64,000 nt of DNA from Streptomyces flaveus (GTDB lineage: Bacteria; Actinomycetota; Actinomycetes; Streptomycetales; Streptomycetaceae): the NCBI RefSeq assembly GCF_014647675.1, contig NZ_BMPQ01000004.1:329732-393731 (forward strand), given 5' to 3'. Position numbers and translations under genes: made by a program. The notes beneath the pieces were generated by a model. It was not told where the DNA came from. It saw nothing but the letters and a program-made list of their open reading frames with translations, and made no database searches. Numbering within the stretch: position 1 is the first letter of the stretch; every line of letters starts with the position of its first letter. Shown here one piece after another: positions 22,961 through 32,086 of this stretch.

Positions 22961-23992
22961 TCACCACCCGCGCTCGCACAGCGAGGTCCTGCCCTCGCGC
23001 CAGCAGTCCATCAAGCGTCGCTCCATGCGGTCGTCGAGCAGTCCGGTCGCCTGGATACCGAAGACCACGTCCCTGAGTAGGGCCGGCTCGGCGTCGAGCA
23101 GGCCGCCGATGACATCGCGGCGCAGGACCTGTTCGTGCACGGCGTCGGCCTCGACGTGTTCGCTGTAGAAGAACCGGCAGGCCGGGCCCGCGCCCAGGCG
23201 GTCGATCGCGTCGACCATGCGGCGCGCGGTGGGGGCGGTGGTGATCTCCGCCGCCGCGAAGTGGCCGACCAGCGCGGCGCGTTGGGCGCGGTGCAGGCCC
23301 AGGTACGACATCAGGTTCACCGTGGCGAGCGTGACGGCCGGGGTGGCGTCCACGTAGCGCCCGTACGTCGGGTCGAGGCCGGCCTCGGCCATCAGGTCGG
23401 CGAACAGCCGGGCGTGCACTCGCTCGGCCCGGCCGCCGCCGAACTCGTCGTACTCCACCGCGACGAGGGCCGCCTTGGCGGGGCCTTCCAGGCGCGGGAT
23501 GACCCAGGCCTGCGGATCGGCCTCCTTGAGCTGGTAAACGGAGCGATGGGCGAAGTATTCGCGCAGCTGCTCCCGGGTGCCGTCCCGCCTCAAGTGCTGG
23601 GAGACACCGCGCGGTTCCCGCGGCTCGGCGAGGAGGATGTCCAGCTCGCGATCGAGGTTGTCGCGGCTGTCGCCGCCGGCCACGTCCCCGCGCAGCGCCT
23701 CATGGAAGACGGACTCCATGGCGGCCCGCAGCCGCAGCAGCTCCGGATCCCACTCCCAGCCCGGGTCGACGCCGCCGAAGCCGCGGTAGTGCAGCTCGTA
23801 GCAGGCGTAGAGCGCGAGTTGGAGGTCTTCGCCGTACGGATCGGAATGCGCGACCTCGTGCAGCGGCAGCGGGCCACCCGGTGGCTGCCGCACGAGGGTG
23901 GACAGCACAGCGGAGGACAGTGGCCCGCGCGGCTCCGGGACGACGGGCTCACACCCACGCGCGCTGACCTGCGTCGCGACGCTGGAGTCCAT
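22961..23992 (-). CDS. Iron-containing redox enzyme, haem-oxygenase-like fold
   Basis: A 343-residue helical protein of the iron-containing redox enzyme (HDO, haem-oxygenase-like diiron) family. Possible metal-ligand clusters are YACYELHYRGFGG (E-x-H), VEYDEFGGGRAERVHARLF (E..D..H) and FYSEHVEADAVHEQV (E-H..D..H). HDO proteins use a diiron centre for oxygenation or decarboxylation of small molecules. The gene is convergent with the methyltransferase-CDGSH pair (35-bp gap), an arrangement often conserved, so the CDGSH protein may supply electrons (inference). The start is ATG 23992. Confidence 0.82.
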   Translation of the reverse strand: MDSSVATQVSARGCEPVVPEPRGPLSSAVLSTLVRQPPGGPLPLHEVAHSDPYGEDLQLALYACYELHYRGFGGVDPGWEWDPELLRLRAAMESVFHEALRGDVAGGDSRDNLDRELDILLAEPREPRGVSQHLRRDGTREQLREYFAHRSVYQLKEADPQAWVIPRLEGPAKAALVAVEYDEFGGGRAERVHARLFADLMAEAGLDPTYGRYVDATPAVTLATVNLMSYLGLHRAQRAALVGHFAAAEITTAPTARRMVDAIDRLGAGPACRFFYSEHVEADAVHEQVLRRDVIGGLLDAEPALLRDVVFGIQATGLLDDRMERRLMDCWREGRTSLCERGW

Positions 23993-24020
23993 GGGTCACC
24001 TCGGAATGGCCGGCGCATGA

Positions 24021-25022
<1,002 letters not shown>

Positions 25023-25094
25023 TCCCCGGGCCTAGTACGTACTGGTCAGGGCGCCGACCGAAACGGCGACGGCCGCTCATAGCACAGCCTCCGC

Positions 25095-25847
25095 TCATGC
25101 CACGGCGTCCGCGAGCATGAACGCGGCCACGGCCAGCAGCACCACCGCGAAGACACGCTGCAACAGCGGGCCGGAAACCTTGCCCGCCAGGCGCTTGCCG
25201 TCCCAGGCGCCCAGGACCGCCCCGGCGGTGAACGGCGCGATCACCGCCCAGTCCAGAGCCGATGCGGAGGCGCCGCGCAGGGTCAGGGAGGCCAGGGAGT
25301 TGGCCGTGATGACCAGCAGACTGGTCCCGACGGCGGCCTGCATCTCGAAGGCCAGCACGGTGACGAGCGCCGGAACGGCGAGGAAGCCCCCGCCGACCCC
25401 GAGCAGCCCGGTCAGCGCACCCAGACCCGCCCCCGCCCCGGCCGCCCTGCCCGGCCGCACCCCTGCCACATTCCGTACGACCATGCCGTCGGTTGGCCGG
25501 AGCATCCGCAAGGCCGCGACGGCGGCGACGGTGCCGAAAGCGGCGGTCAGCAGCGGCTGCGGCAGGCGGGCCGCGGCTGCCCCCGCCGCCGCGGCCGGAA
25601 GGAGCCCGGCCGCCGCGAACAACGCGCCCGCCTTCCATCGGACATGACCGGCCCGAGCATGCGCGTACAGGGCGGTGGCGGAGGTGGCGGTGACGATGAG
25701 GAGCCCGGCGGTGGTGGCGGCAGCCGGGGAGAAGCCGAGCAGGTAGATCAACGCGGGCACCGCCAGGACGCTGCCACCCCCGCCGAGTGCACCGAGCGCC
25801 AGTCCGACCGCACCTCCGGCGACCAGAGCCAGGATCAGCGTGCTCAC
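25095..25847 (-). CDS. TauE/SafE family sulfite/organosulfonate exporter
   Basis: A 250-residue inner-membrane protein with about eight hydrophobic segments and the two family repeats, each starting with a glycine-rich loop: GLALGALGGGGSVLAVPALI near the N-terminus and LTGLLGVGGGFLAVPALVTV mid-protein. TauE/SafE proteins export sulfite or sulfoacetate and occur in cst operons. GTG 25847 starts the protein. The CstB gene ends 106 bp upstream on the same strand, so co-transcription from the CstR-controlled promoter is likely. It would remove sulfite formed by the persulfide dioxygenase. Confidence 0.87.
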   Translation of the reverse strand: MSTLILALVAGGAVGLALGALGGGGSVLAVPALIYLLGFSPAAATTAGLLIVTATSATALYAHARAGHVRWKAGALFAAAGLLPAAAAGAAAARLPQPLLTAAFGTVAAVAALRMLRPTDGMVVRNVAGVRPGRAAGAGAGLGALTGLLGVGGGFLAVPALVTVLAFEMQAAVGTSLLVITANSLASLTLRGASASALDWAVIAPFTAGAVLGAWDGKRLAGKVSGPLLQRVFAVVLLAVAAFMLADAVA

Positions 25848-25953
25848 GCGGTGACACCGCCGCCCGGGCCGGTGACGGGCAGACCCGCGTCAGCCCGGGC
25901 GACCATGCCGCCGCGAGCCTGCGTGCCGGGCGTCGCAACGCCGCGGAGGTCCA

Positions 25954-27309
25954 TCAGCGGCTCCCCAGGGTGAGACCCGCATCGGCGGCGGCCTCGAAAC
26001 CGTCATCGACAGCCACCACCTCCCGCCCGGCGGCATCGAGCAGCGAGGCGGCGATCGCCGCGCGCATCCCACCCGCGCAGTGCACCCAGACCACGCCGGG
26101 CGGCAACTCCCCAATGTGGAGCGGCAGTTGATGGATCGGAATGTGCACCGAACCCTCGACGAAACCGCCCGCCCGCTCGGAGTCACGCCGTACATCCAGG
26201 ACCACCACGTCGTCGCGTACATCGGCGAGTTCGGCGAAACGGGCGCGTCGGAAGGAGGCGAGCCGCTCCCCGTCCCGTATCCACGCGGAGGGATCGCCGC
26301 TCGCGGCGGCGGCCGGGCGGTCGATGCCCACTCTGGTCAGCTCGCGCTGCGCGTCGGCGATCCGCTCGGCGGTGTCGGTGAGCAGCGTGACGGGCTTGCC
26401 CCAGGGGATCAACCAGGCCAGATAGGTGGCGAGTTTGCCCTCGCCCTCGAAGTTGAACGATCCGGCGACATGGCCCTCGGCGAACGCGACGCGGCTGCGC
26501 AGGTCCACCACCCACTCCCCGGCCGCCAGCCGGGAGGCGATCTCCTCGGCGTCCGCCGGCCGCGGCGGGGTGAGGTCGACCGGTGCCGGTCCTGCGGCGT
26601 TCACCGGGCCCATGTGCGCGTAGTACGCGGGTATGTCGTCCAGTCCGGCGAGCAGCTCCGCGACGAACGTGTCCATGTCCATCGTCAACGCGTCGTTGCT
26701 CTTGCGCTCTGCGCCGATCGTGGTCGTGTCCCCCTCGGCCTGCGCACTGGAGCAGAAGCTGCCGAAGCCATGGGTGGGCAGCACCGCGACCTCGTCGTCC
26801 AGCTCGTCTGCCAGGCGATGCGCCGAAGCGTGCTGGGCACGGGCCAACCGCTCGGTCAGCCGCGGCTCGACGAGATCCGGCCGGCCCACCGTGCCGATCA
26901 GCAGCGAGCCGCCGGTGAACGCCGCCACCGGCCGGCCGTCCTCCTCCAGTACGTACGAGGTGTGGTGCGGGGTGTGGCCGGGGGTGGCCACCGCGCGCAG
27001 CACCAGGCCCTCGTCCACGGCGACCGTGTCGCCATCGGCGACAGGCGTACGGGCGAAGGACACCGACGCCCCGTCCGGCACCAGGTAACGGGCGCCGCTG
27101 ACACGGGCCAGCTCCAGGCCGCCGCTGACGTAGTCGTTGTGCACGTGGGTCTCCGCCACGTAGGCGATCCGCACCCCGCGCCGGGCGGCAGCGGCGATGA
27201 CCTGATCGATGTCGCGGGGCGGGTCCACCACCACGGCGGCCTGAGGGCCTCCGGCCAGGTAACTGCGGTTGCCCAGCCCCTCGAATTCCAGGGTGTCGAC
27301 GAAGAACAC
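25954..27309 (-). CDS. Persulfide dioxygenase-rhodanese fusion (CstB-like)
   Basis: A 451-residue cytoplasmic enzyme. N-terminal metallo-beta-lactamase domain (about 1-235) with the iron-binding ETHVHNDYVSGG motif, ATPGHTPHHTSYVL and LPTHGFGSFC. A middle inactive rhodanese-like domain (about 255-345) follows. A C-terminal rhodanese (about 355-451) carries active-site Cys411 in VWVHCAGGMRAAIA. This is the CstB layout, which oxidises low-molecular-weight persulfides to sulfite and forms thiosulfate. GTG 27309 follows GAGGAG. Two CstR-type operators lie 26 and 63 bp upstream. With TauE and rhodanese it forms a sulfide/persulfide detoxification module. Confidence 0.9.
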   Translation of the reverse strand: MFFVDTLEFEGLGNRSYLAGGPQAAVVVDPPRDIDQVIAAAARRGVRIAYVAETHVHNDYVSGGLELARVSGARYLVPDGASVSFARTPVADGDTVAVDEGLVLRAVATPGHTPHHTSYVLEEDGRPVAAFTGGSLLIGTVGRPDLVEPRLTERLARAQHASAHRLADELDDEVAVLPTHGFGSFCSSAQAEGDTTTIGAERKSNDALTMDMDTFVAELLAGLDDIPAYYAHMGPVNAAGPAPVDLTPPRPADAEEIASRLAAGEWVVDLRSRVAFAEGHVAGSFNFEGEGKLATYLAWLIPWGKPVTLLTDTAERIADAQRELTRVGIDRPAAAASGDPSAWIRDGERLASFRRARFAELADVRDDVVVLDVRRDSERAGGFVEGSVHIPIHQLPLHIGELPPGVVWVHCAGGMRAAIAASLLDAAGREVVAVDDGFEAAADAGLTLGSR

Positions 27310-27334
27310 GACTGCGACTCCTCACAGGACGGTT

Positions 27335-27350
27335 TTACCCCGGGGGGTAT
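27335..27350. promoter_or_regulatory. CstR-type operator, CstB promoter, proximal
   Basis: TTACCC-CGGG-GGGTAT has one mismatch to the perfect repeat at 24696. It is 26 bp upstream of the CstB start codon. Confidence 0.72.
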
Positions 27351-27371
27351 CTGGCTCTCACCGTAACAGAA

Positions 27372-27387
27372 ATACCCAGGGGGGTAT
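27372..27387. promoter_or_regulatory. CstR-type operator, CstB promoter, distal
   Basis: ATACCC-AGGG-GGGTAT is a perfect 6-4-6 repeat 37 bp from the proximal site, so the CstB promoter carries two operators. Confidence 0.78.
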
Positions 27388-27527
27388 CCAATCGAGGTGA
27401 AGAGCCCGTTGTCCGAGGCTTTTGTGTGTCGCTGAGCGAGTACCCGAGGCGCGGAGAGGAATCAGCCCGAACGGGTCCGAGCAGTCCCCGGGCAGTCAGC
27501 CCGTACCCGCCTCACGCATCCGAGGAA

Positions 27528-28061
27528 TCAGTCCGTACGCGTCTCATGGAGGGCGCGGCGAGCGGCCTCGACGAAGGTCACGACCGACTGCCAGAAGGGC
27601 GCATAGCACTCGTTGAACCGCTGGGCCGCGTCCGCCTCACCGGCGATCATCGCGCCAAGTGCCCGCCAGTTGTCGCTGGTCGAACTCCGGAGCCGGTCCG
27701 CGGCCGAGGCCACCTCCGCCGGGCCTTCCAGATCCACCACCCACACACGCTGCCGCAGCACGGCGTACTCGCCGCGAAGCCGTAGCCGCAGATCCTCGAG
27801 CGCGGCAAGGCGCTCACCGGCGTCCGTGATCCCGTGCGCGTCGGTCACCTTCCAGTACAGGTCGCCCATGCGCTGCGCCTGCTCGATGACGTCCACGTAC
27901 GCCGCCCGCCGCGCCGCCCGCAACCGGTCCGCCTGCACCGTGGCGGCAGCCGCGTCGGCCTGGATGCGCGCGGCCCGGGCGGTACCGCGGCTGGTCACCC
28001 AACTCGCGAGCACGGCGGTACCCGCGGTCAGCGCCGCCACCCACAAAGTGTTGTCAGCCAT
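27528..28061 (-). CDS. Hypothetical single-pass membrane protein with long helix
   Basis: A 177-residue protein not assigned to a family. One N-terminal transmembrane helix (TLWVAALTAGTAVLASWVTS) precedes an Ala/Arg-rich amphipathic region (about 25-120) likely to form a coiled coil on the cytoplasmic side, then a moderately conserved C-terminus with WWQS-like aromatic residues (ECYAPFWQSVVTFVEAARRA). ATG 28061 has GAGGGGGATCA upstream; a longer in-frame start would add a proline/arginine-rich tail lacking a ribosome-binding site. Similar small membrane-helix proteins are frequent in Streptomyces and functionally unassigned. Confidence 0.68.
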   Translation of the reverse strand: MADNTLWVAALTAGTAVLASWVTSRGTARAARIQADAAAATVQADRLRAARRAAYVDVIEQAQRMGDLYWKVTDAHGITDAGERLAALEDLRLRLRGEYAVLRQRVWVVDLEGPAEVASAADRLRSSTSDNWRALGAMIAGEADAAQRFNECYAPFWQSVVTFVEAARRALHETRTD

Positions 28062-28173
28062 TGATCCCCCTCGCGGGAGTCTGACACGGGGCGTCCGGGC
28101 CGTGGGCGCGTACGGCGGAAGGCATCGGCACAGCGGAGGGGGTCGGCGCACACGTACGGCCTAGACTCCCGGC

Positions 28174-28566
28174 GTGGAGAACACTGCGCTCGAGCGGCTC
28201 GGCGCCGCCAAGTACCTGCTGATCACGAGCTATCGGAAGAACGGTACGGCGGTCGCGACCCCCGTATGGGTCGTGCGGGACGGCGAGGCGCTCGGTGCCT
28301 GGTCGGCCGCGGACGCCTGGAAGGTCAAGCGGATCCGCAACCGCGCCGACGTCCTCGTGGGGCCGTGCGACGCACGCGGCAACCCCACCGGCGAACAGAT
28401 CCCCGCCACCGCCGAGATCTGCGACCAGGACGTCACCGCTCGCTACCGCACACTCATCGCCCGCAAATACGGCATCACCGGCCGACTCGTCCTGCTCGGC
28501 AGCCGACTGCGGCGCGGGAAGACGGGGACGGCCGGGATACGGATCTTCCTGGCACCGGCCGAGTGA
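28174..28566 (+). CDS. PPOX-class F420-dependent oxidoreductase-like protein
   Basis: A 130-residue split-barrel protein of the pyridoxine-5'-phosphate oxidase/F420-dependent family: YLLITSYRKNGTAVATPVWV then GEALGAWSAADAWKVKRIRN and VLVGPCDARGNPTG. These enzymes bind F420 or FMN and reduce small electrophiles, biliverdin or nitro compounds. The length is that of single-domain actinobacterial members. The start is GTG 28174. It is followed in the same direction by a glyoxalase-like and a dihydrofolate-reductase-like gene, a run of small oxidoreductase-type genes with separate promoters. Confidence 0.83.
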   Translation: MENTALERLGAAKYLLITSYRKNGTAVATPVWVVRDGEALGAWSAADAWKVKRIRNRADVLVGPCDARGNPTGEQIPATAEICDQDVTARYRTLIARKYGITGRLVLLGSRLRRGKTGTAGIRIFLAPAE

Positions 28567-28615
28567 GCCCGACTGTTGCGTTGTCGTCCCTTCCGACGGC
28601 CTTTACTGTCCTGAC

Positions 28616-29050
28616 ATGGAACAGCGCATCAGTCTGGTCACGCTGGGAGTCTCCGATGTGACGCGCTCCCGGACCTTCTACGAAGCCCTCGGCTGGCGGG
28701 GACAGGAGGTCGAAGAGACCGTCTTCTTCCAGGCGGGCGGCCTGGCCCTCGTCCTGTGGAGCCGCGAGAAGCTCGCGGCCGACTGCGGGCTGACGGACGG
28801 GGCCGCGACCGGCTTCGGCGGGATCGCCCTGGCGCACAACGTACGCTCCGACGCCGAGGTCGACGACCTGCTCACCGCCGCGGAACGAGCCGGGGCCACC
28901 ATCACCAAGCCCGCGGCCACCAACGCCGTCGGCTTCTACTCCGGCGCCTTCACCGACCCGGACGGCCACGCCTGGGAGATCGCGCACAACCCTGGATTTC
29001 CCCTCGCCGAGGACGGCTCGCTCACCCTTCCCGACTTCGGCGCGTCCTAG
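28616..29050 (+). CDS. VOC family (glyoxalase/bleomycin-resistance-like) protein
   Basis: A 144-residue vicinal-oxygen-chelate protein with two beta-alpha-beta-beta-beta modules: RISLVTLGVSDVTRSRTFYE at the start, FFQAGGLALVLWSREKLAA, then TNAVGFYSGAFTDPDGHAWE, where the Glu is a typical metal or substrate residue. Members act as glyoxalases, dioxygenases or drug-binding proteins; this C-terminal FTDPDGHAWEIAHNP pattern is common in uncharacterised small-molecule-binding members. ATG 28616 lacks a strong ribosome-binding site. Substrate unknown. Confidence 0.83.
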   Translation: MEQRISLVTLGVSDVTRSRTFYEALGWRGQEVEETVFFQAGGLALVLWSREKLAADCGLTDGAATGFGGIALAHNVRSDAEVDDLLTAAERAGATITKPAATNAVGFYSGAFTDPDGHAWEIAHNPGFPLAEDGSLTLPDFGAS

Positions 29051-29159
29051 GGCCTTTCACGGTCGCCAGGAGTTTCCCTTCGGGGGTGAGCCGGATACCG
29101 CGGCCCACTCGTTGCTCGACCAGCAGAACTCGACCAGCAAAGGAAAGGAGTTGCAGGCC

Positions 29160-29807
29160 ATGTCACTCGGCCGCGTCCACAACTTCTCCATCTCGCTCGA
29201 CGGCTTCGGCACCGGTGAGGGTCAGAGCCGTGACGCGCCGTTCGGCCACGCCGGCGAGGGGCTGCACGAGTGGATGTTCACCACCAGGTTCTGGCGCCAA
29301 CTGGTCGGCGAATCCGGCGGGACCCGCGGCCTCGACGACGCCTTCGCCCGGCAGATCACGCCCGGGATCGGCGCCGAGATCATGGGCGCCGGGAAGTTCG
29401 GCCCGCCCGGATGGCACGAGGACCCGGAGTGGAAGGGGTGGTGGGGGCCCAACCCGCCGTTCCGCACACCGACGTTCATCCTCACCCATCACCCGCGCCC
29501 GTCGATCGAGATGGAGGGCGGCACGACGTTCCACTTCCTCGACGCTTCGCCCGCCAAGGTGCTCGAGACGGCCCGCGAGGCCGCGGGCGGCCAGGACGTA
29601 CGCATCGGCGGGGGTCCCACCGTGATCCGTGACTTCTTTGCCGCCGGACTCATCGACCACATGCACATCGTGGTGGTCCCGGTCCTGCTCGGCCGAGGCG
29701 TACGCCTCTGGGACGGACTGGAGGGCCTCGAGAAGGACTACGAGGTCGAGTCCGCCTCCTCGCCCAGCGGAGTCACGCATGTGACGTTCACCCGCGTGGG
29801 TCTCTGA
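29160..29807 (+). CDS. Dihydrofolate reductase-family (RibD C-terminal-like) protein
   Basis: A 215-residue protein of the RibD_C/dihydrofolate-reductase-like group: GRVHNFSISLDGFGTGEGQS at the N-terminus, IMGAGKFGPPGWHEDPEW in the middle, and the NADPH-binding block VRIGGGPTVIRDFFAAGLID then HMHIVVVPVLLGRGVRLWDG. Such proteins are NADPH-dependent reductases of unknown substrates in most actinomycetes. GGAAAGGAG lies ten bases before ATG 29160; a longer in-frame start would lie in poorly conserved sequence. It appears monocistronic. Confidence 0.83.
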   Translation: MSLGRVHNFSISLDGFGTGEGQSRDAPFGHAGEGLHEWMFTTRFWRQLVGESGGTRGLDDAFARQITPGIGAEIMGAGKFGPPGWHEDPEWKGWWGPNPPFRTPTFILTHHPRPSIEMEGGTTFHFLDASPAKVLETAREAAGGQDVRIGGGPTVIRDFFAAGLIDHMHIVVVPVLLGRGVRLWDGLEGLEKDYEVESASSPSGVTHVTFTRVGL

Positions 29808-29921
29808 ACCGCCTCGTACGGCGGTGACGGGCGCTGCCGCGGAGGCGGGGTTTCCGTCGCGTTGAACTCCCGGGCGCGGTGACGCGTATCAATCTCCAGT
29901 ACGACCGGTAGGGAGAGCAGC

Positions 29922-30695
29922 GTGTCGACACCGTACGACCCCGAACCGCGGCCGAGCCGCCCGGCGCTCGAGCCCACCAACGTCCTGCGGCGCCGCCCAC
30001 CCGGGGCCCTGTCGGAACTCGTGCGGCTGGTCGACGCCGTGGAGCGCGAGCGGCGGAACCGGAACAAGGAGCACGAAGCCGCCGCGGCACCGGCGGCCGA
30101 GGCCACCCCGCCTCCTTCGGTATCTCCTTCGACGGCCGAGGCCACCCCGGCGGCCTGGACGCCCGGAGCCAACGCGCTTCCCTGGACGGCAGAGGACGAC
30201 ACGCAGGAACTGCCGCCCGTCGCGGACGAGGGGCGCCCGGGCCCGCTCGAATCTCCGGCGGCGCACGGACGTACGCCATGGTTGCGTCGCGCGGCGTTCG
30301 CCGCCGCCGCGGTGGCGATCGCCCTGGCGGGATTCGCCGCCGCGCTGCTGCTCACCTGGGACAGGGGTGCCGGCGAAACGCAGGCGAAGCCCCCCGCCGC
30401 CCCTTCCGCGCCCGCGGCCTCTTCCGCGCCCGTCGCCCCGCCGCCTGCGGCGGCCGACCCGGACGGCCCCGGCACCCTTCGCCAGGGCGACAGCGGCCCC
30501 GAGGTGAACGAACTCCAGGAACGGCTGCTGAAGATCCCGGACGTGTACCAGGACGGCGCGACCAACGGCGAGTACGACGCCACGCTCACCGAGGCCGTTG
30601 CGCGGTTCCAGCTCTGGTATGGCATCAGGGGCGACGAGACGGGCGTGTACGGCAACGACACCCGCCGCGACCTGGAGTCCCGCACCGCTTCCTGA
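29922..30695 (+). CDS. Membrane-anchored peptidoglycan-binding domain protein
   Basis: A 257-residue type II membrane protein. A cytoplasmic N-terminus of about 125 residues rich in Pro, Ala and charged residues precedes one transmembrane helix (AAFAAAAVAIALAGFAAALL, about 126-146). An Ala/Pro linker and a C-terminal PG_binding_1 domain follow (LRQGDSGPEVNELQERLLKI ... EAVARFQLWYGIRGDETGVY). The domain would sit outside the membrane and bind the cell wall. No catalytic domain is present. GTG 29922 follows AGGGAGAGCAGC. Streptomycetes encode many such proteins, often as anti-sigma-like or wall-sensing factors. Confidence 0.82.
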   Translation: MSTPYDPEPRPSRPALEPTNVLRRRPPGALSELVRLVDAVERERRNRNKEHEAAAAPAAEATPPPSVSPSTAEATPAAWTPGANALPWTAEDDTQELPPVADEGRPGPLESPAAHGRTPWLRRAAFAAAAVAIALAGFAAALLLTWDRGAGETQAKPPAAPSAPAASSAPVAPPPAAADPDGPGTLRQGDSGPEVNELQERLLKIPDVYQDGATNGEYDATLTEAVARFQLWYGIRGDETGVYGNDTRRDLESRTAS

Positions 30696-30740
30696 CCGTC
30701 TGCGGCCTGATTCGCCGGGCGGGCCCTGGCGCTGTACGTA

Positions 30741-30754
30741 TGGAAGCGCTCCCG
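30741..30754. promoter_or_regulatory. CebR-like LacI-type operator
   Basis: TGGAAGCGCTCCCG differs at two of 14 positions from the CebR consensus TGGGAGCGCTCCCA known from Streptomyces cellulose-utilisation genes. Position: 256 bp upstream of the PL1 lyase start. Confidence 0.5.
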
Positions 30755-30789
30755 GACAACCGGAACACGTTCTGCGTGAACCGTTGACC

Positions 30790-30803
30790 AGAAAGCGCTT
30801 ACC
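30790..30803. promoter_or_regulatory. Second LacI-type GCGC-centred palindrome
   Basis: AGAAAGCGCTTACC carries a perfect AAGCGCTT core, 49 bp from the CebR-like site (four to five helical turns). LacI-family repressors often use such paired sites. Confidence 0.45.
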
Positions 30804-30841
30804 CTTTACGGTCCGTTCAGAACAGTGACCTGGTATCAGGT

Positions 30842-30857
30842 ATCTCGTATATGAGAT
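30842..30857. promoter_or_regulatory. A+T-rich inverted repeat ATCTC-N6-GAGAT
   Basis: A 5-6-5 repeat with GTATAT in the middle, beside GGTATCAGGTATC. It is in the right place to be a promoter -10 region or an activator/repressor site for the pectate lyase genes. Confidence 0.35.
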
Positions 30858-31009
30858 GGCTGCGCCTTGGTTCGTACCACCTGCGGAACTGCACTCGCCA
30901 GAGCCCTATGCGCCTTGCATCGGGTACCTCGGTCTGCGCACAGCGATCAGATCAGTGAACTTCAGTCACATACAGGATCCTCAGGTTCTCCTGAAGGGAC
31001 GCACCCCAC

Positions 31010-31990
31010 ATGCGTACTCGTCCCCCGCTCGCACGAGCACACAGATCCACCCTGGCCGTGGCAGCCGCGGCCACCCTCGCGACCGTCACCGTGCTCGTCC
31101 TTCCCCAGTCGGCCGGTGCCGCCGAGACCGCCCCCATCGGCTTCGGCGCCGGCACCACCGGTGGCGGCAACGCGACCGCGGTGACCGTGTCGAACCTGGC
31201 CGCCTTCAAGACGGCCGTCACGGGCGCGTCGGCGAAGGTGGTCCGGGTCAACGGCCTGATCTCGCTGAGCGGTCAGGTCGACATCGGCTCCAACACCACA
31301 GTGCTGGGCGTCGGTTCGTCGTCCGGGTTCACCGGTGGCGGACTGCGGATCAAGGAGGCGACCAACGTCGTCGTCCGGAACCTCAACATCAGCAAGCCGC
31401 TCAAGCCCTCGGACGGGATCACCGTCCAGGAGTCGACGAAGGTGTGGATCGACCACAACTCCTTCTCGGCGGACCGCGATCACGACAAGGACTACTACGA
31501 CGGTCTGCTCGACATCAACCACGGCTCCGACCACGTGACGGTCTCCTGGAACACCTTCAAGGACCACTTCAAGGGCTCACTCGTCGGCCACAGCGACAAC
31601 AACGCCTCCGAAGACACCGGCCACTTGAAGGTGACGTACCACCACAACCACTTCAGCAACGTCTACTCGCGCATCCCCAGCCTGCGCTTCGGCACCGGCC
31701 ACTTCTACAACAACTACGTGTCCGGCGCCGACACCGCCTGCCACTCGCGCATGGGCGCCCAGATGCTCGTCGAGAACAACGTCTTCCGCTCGACGAAGAT
31801 CGCTGTCACCACGAACCGCAGCAGCGACGTCGACGGATACGCCAACCTGCGCGGCAACGACCTGGGTGGAGCCGCCACCGAGGTCTCGCGGGTCGGCAGC
31901 TTCACCAACCCGCCCTACAGCTACACCGCCGAGCCCGCCTCGTCCGTCGTCACCTCGGTGACGTCCGGAGCGGGCGCGGGGAAGCTCTGA
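31010..31990 (+). CDS. Secreted pectate lyase, family PL1
   Basis: A 326-residue exported right-handed beta-helix enzyme. Signal peptide about 1-38 (cut after AGA). PL1 signatures: VWIDHNSFSADRDHDKDYYD then GLLDINHGSDHVTVSWNTFK (Ca2+-binding Asp and the vWiDH motif), and SNVYSRIPSLRFGTGHFYNN (RIPxxRFG, with the Arg that abstracts the C5 proton). It cleaves polygalacturonate by beta-elimination outside the cell. GAAGGGACG lies about nine bases before ATG 31010. The PL3 lyase follows after 96 bp in the same direction, so the two are probably co-regulated by sites in 30741-30857. Confidence 0.9.
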   Translation: MRTRPPLARAHRSTLAVAAAATLATVTVLVLPQSAGAAETAPIGFGAGTTGGGNATAVTVSNLAAFKTAVTGASAKVVRVNGLISLSGQVDIGSNTTVLGVGSSSGFTGGGLRIKEATNVVVRNLNISKPLKPSDGITVQESTKVWIDHNSFSADRDHDKDYYDGLLDINHGSDHVTVSWNTFKDHFKGSLVGHSDNNASEDTGHLKVTYHHNHFSNVYSRIPSLRFGTGHFYNNYVSGADTACHSRMGAQMLVENNVFRSTKIAVTTNRSSDVDGYANLRGNDLGGAATEVSRVGSFTNPPYSYTAEPASSVVTSVTSGAGAGKL

Positions 31991-32086
31991 CACCCCGCAC
32001 CGCGGCAGCCCGGCACCGTAGCAACCCCGCACCACATCAACCCAGGCACCACGTCAACCCCTCACCACGACAGAAGGAATCGGGAC

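Larger units (their letters stand above)
30696..31009. other. Promoter region of the pectate lyase genes
   Basis: These 314 bases contain no gene but several palindromic elements: a GGAAGCGCTCCC core at 30742-30753, GAAAGCGCTT at 30791-30800, and ATCTC-GTATAT-GAGAT at 30842-30857. The region from 30770 to 30860 is A+T-rich for this genome, as expected of a regulated promoter. The ribosome-binding site GAAGGGA precedes the first lyase. Confidence 0.6.
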
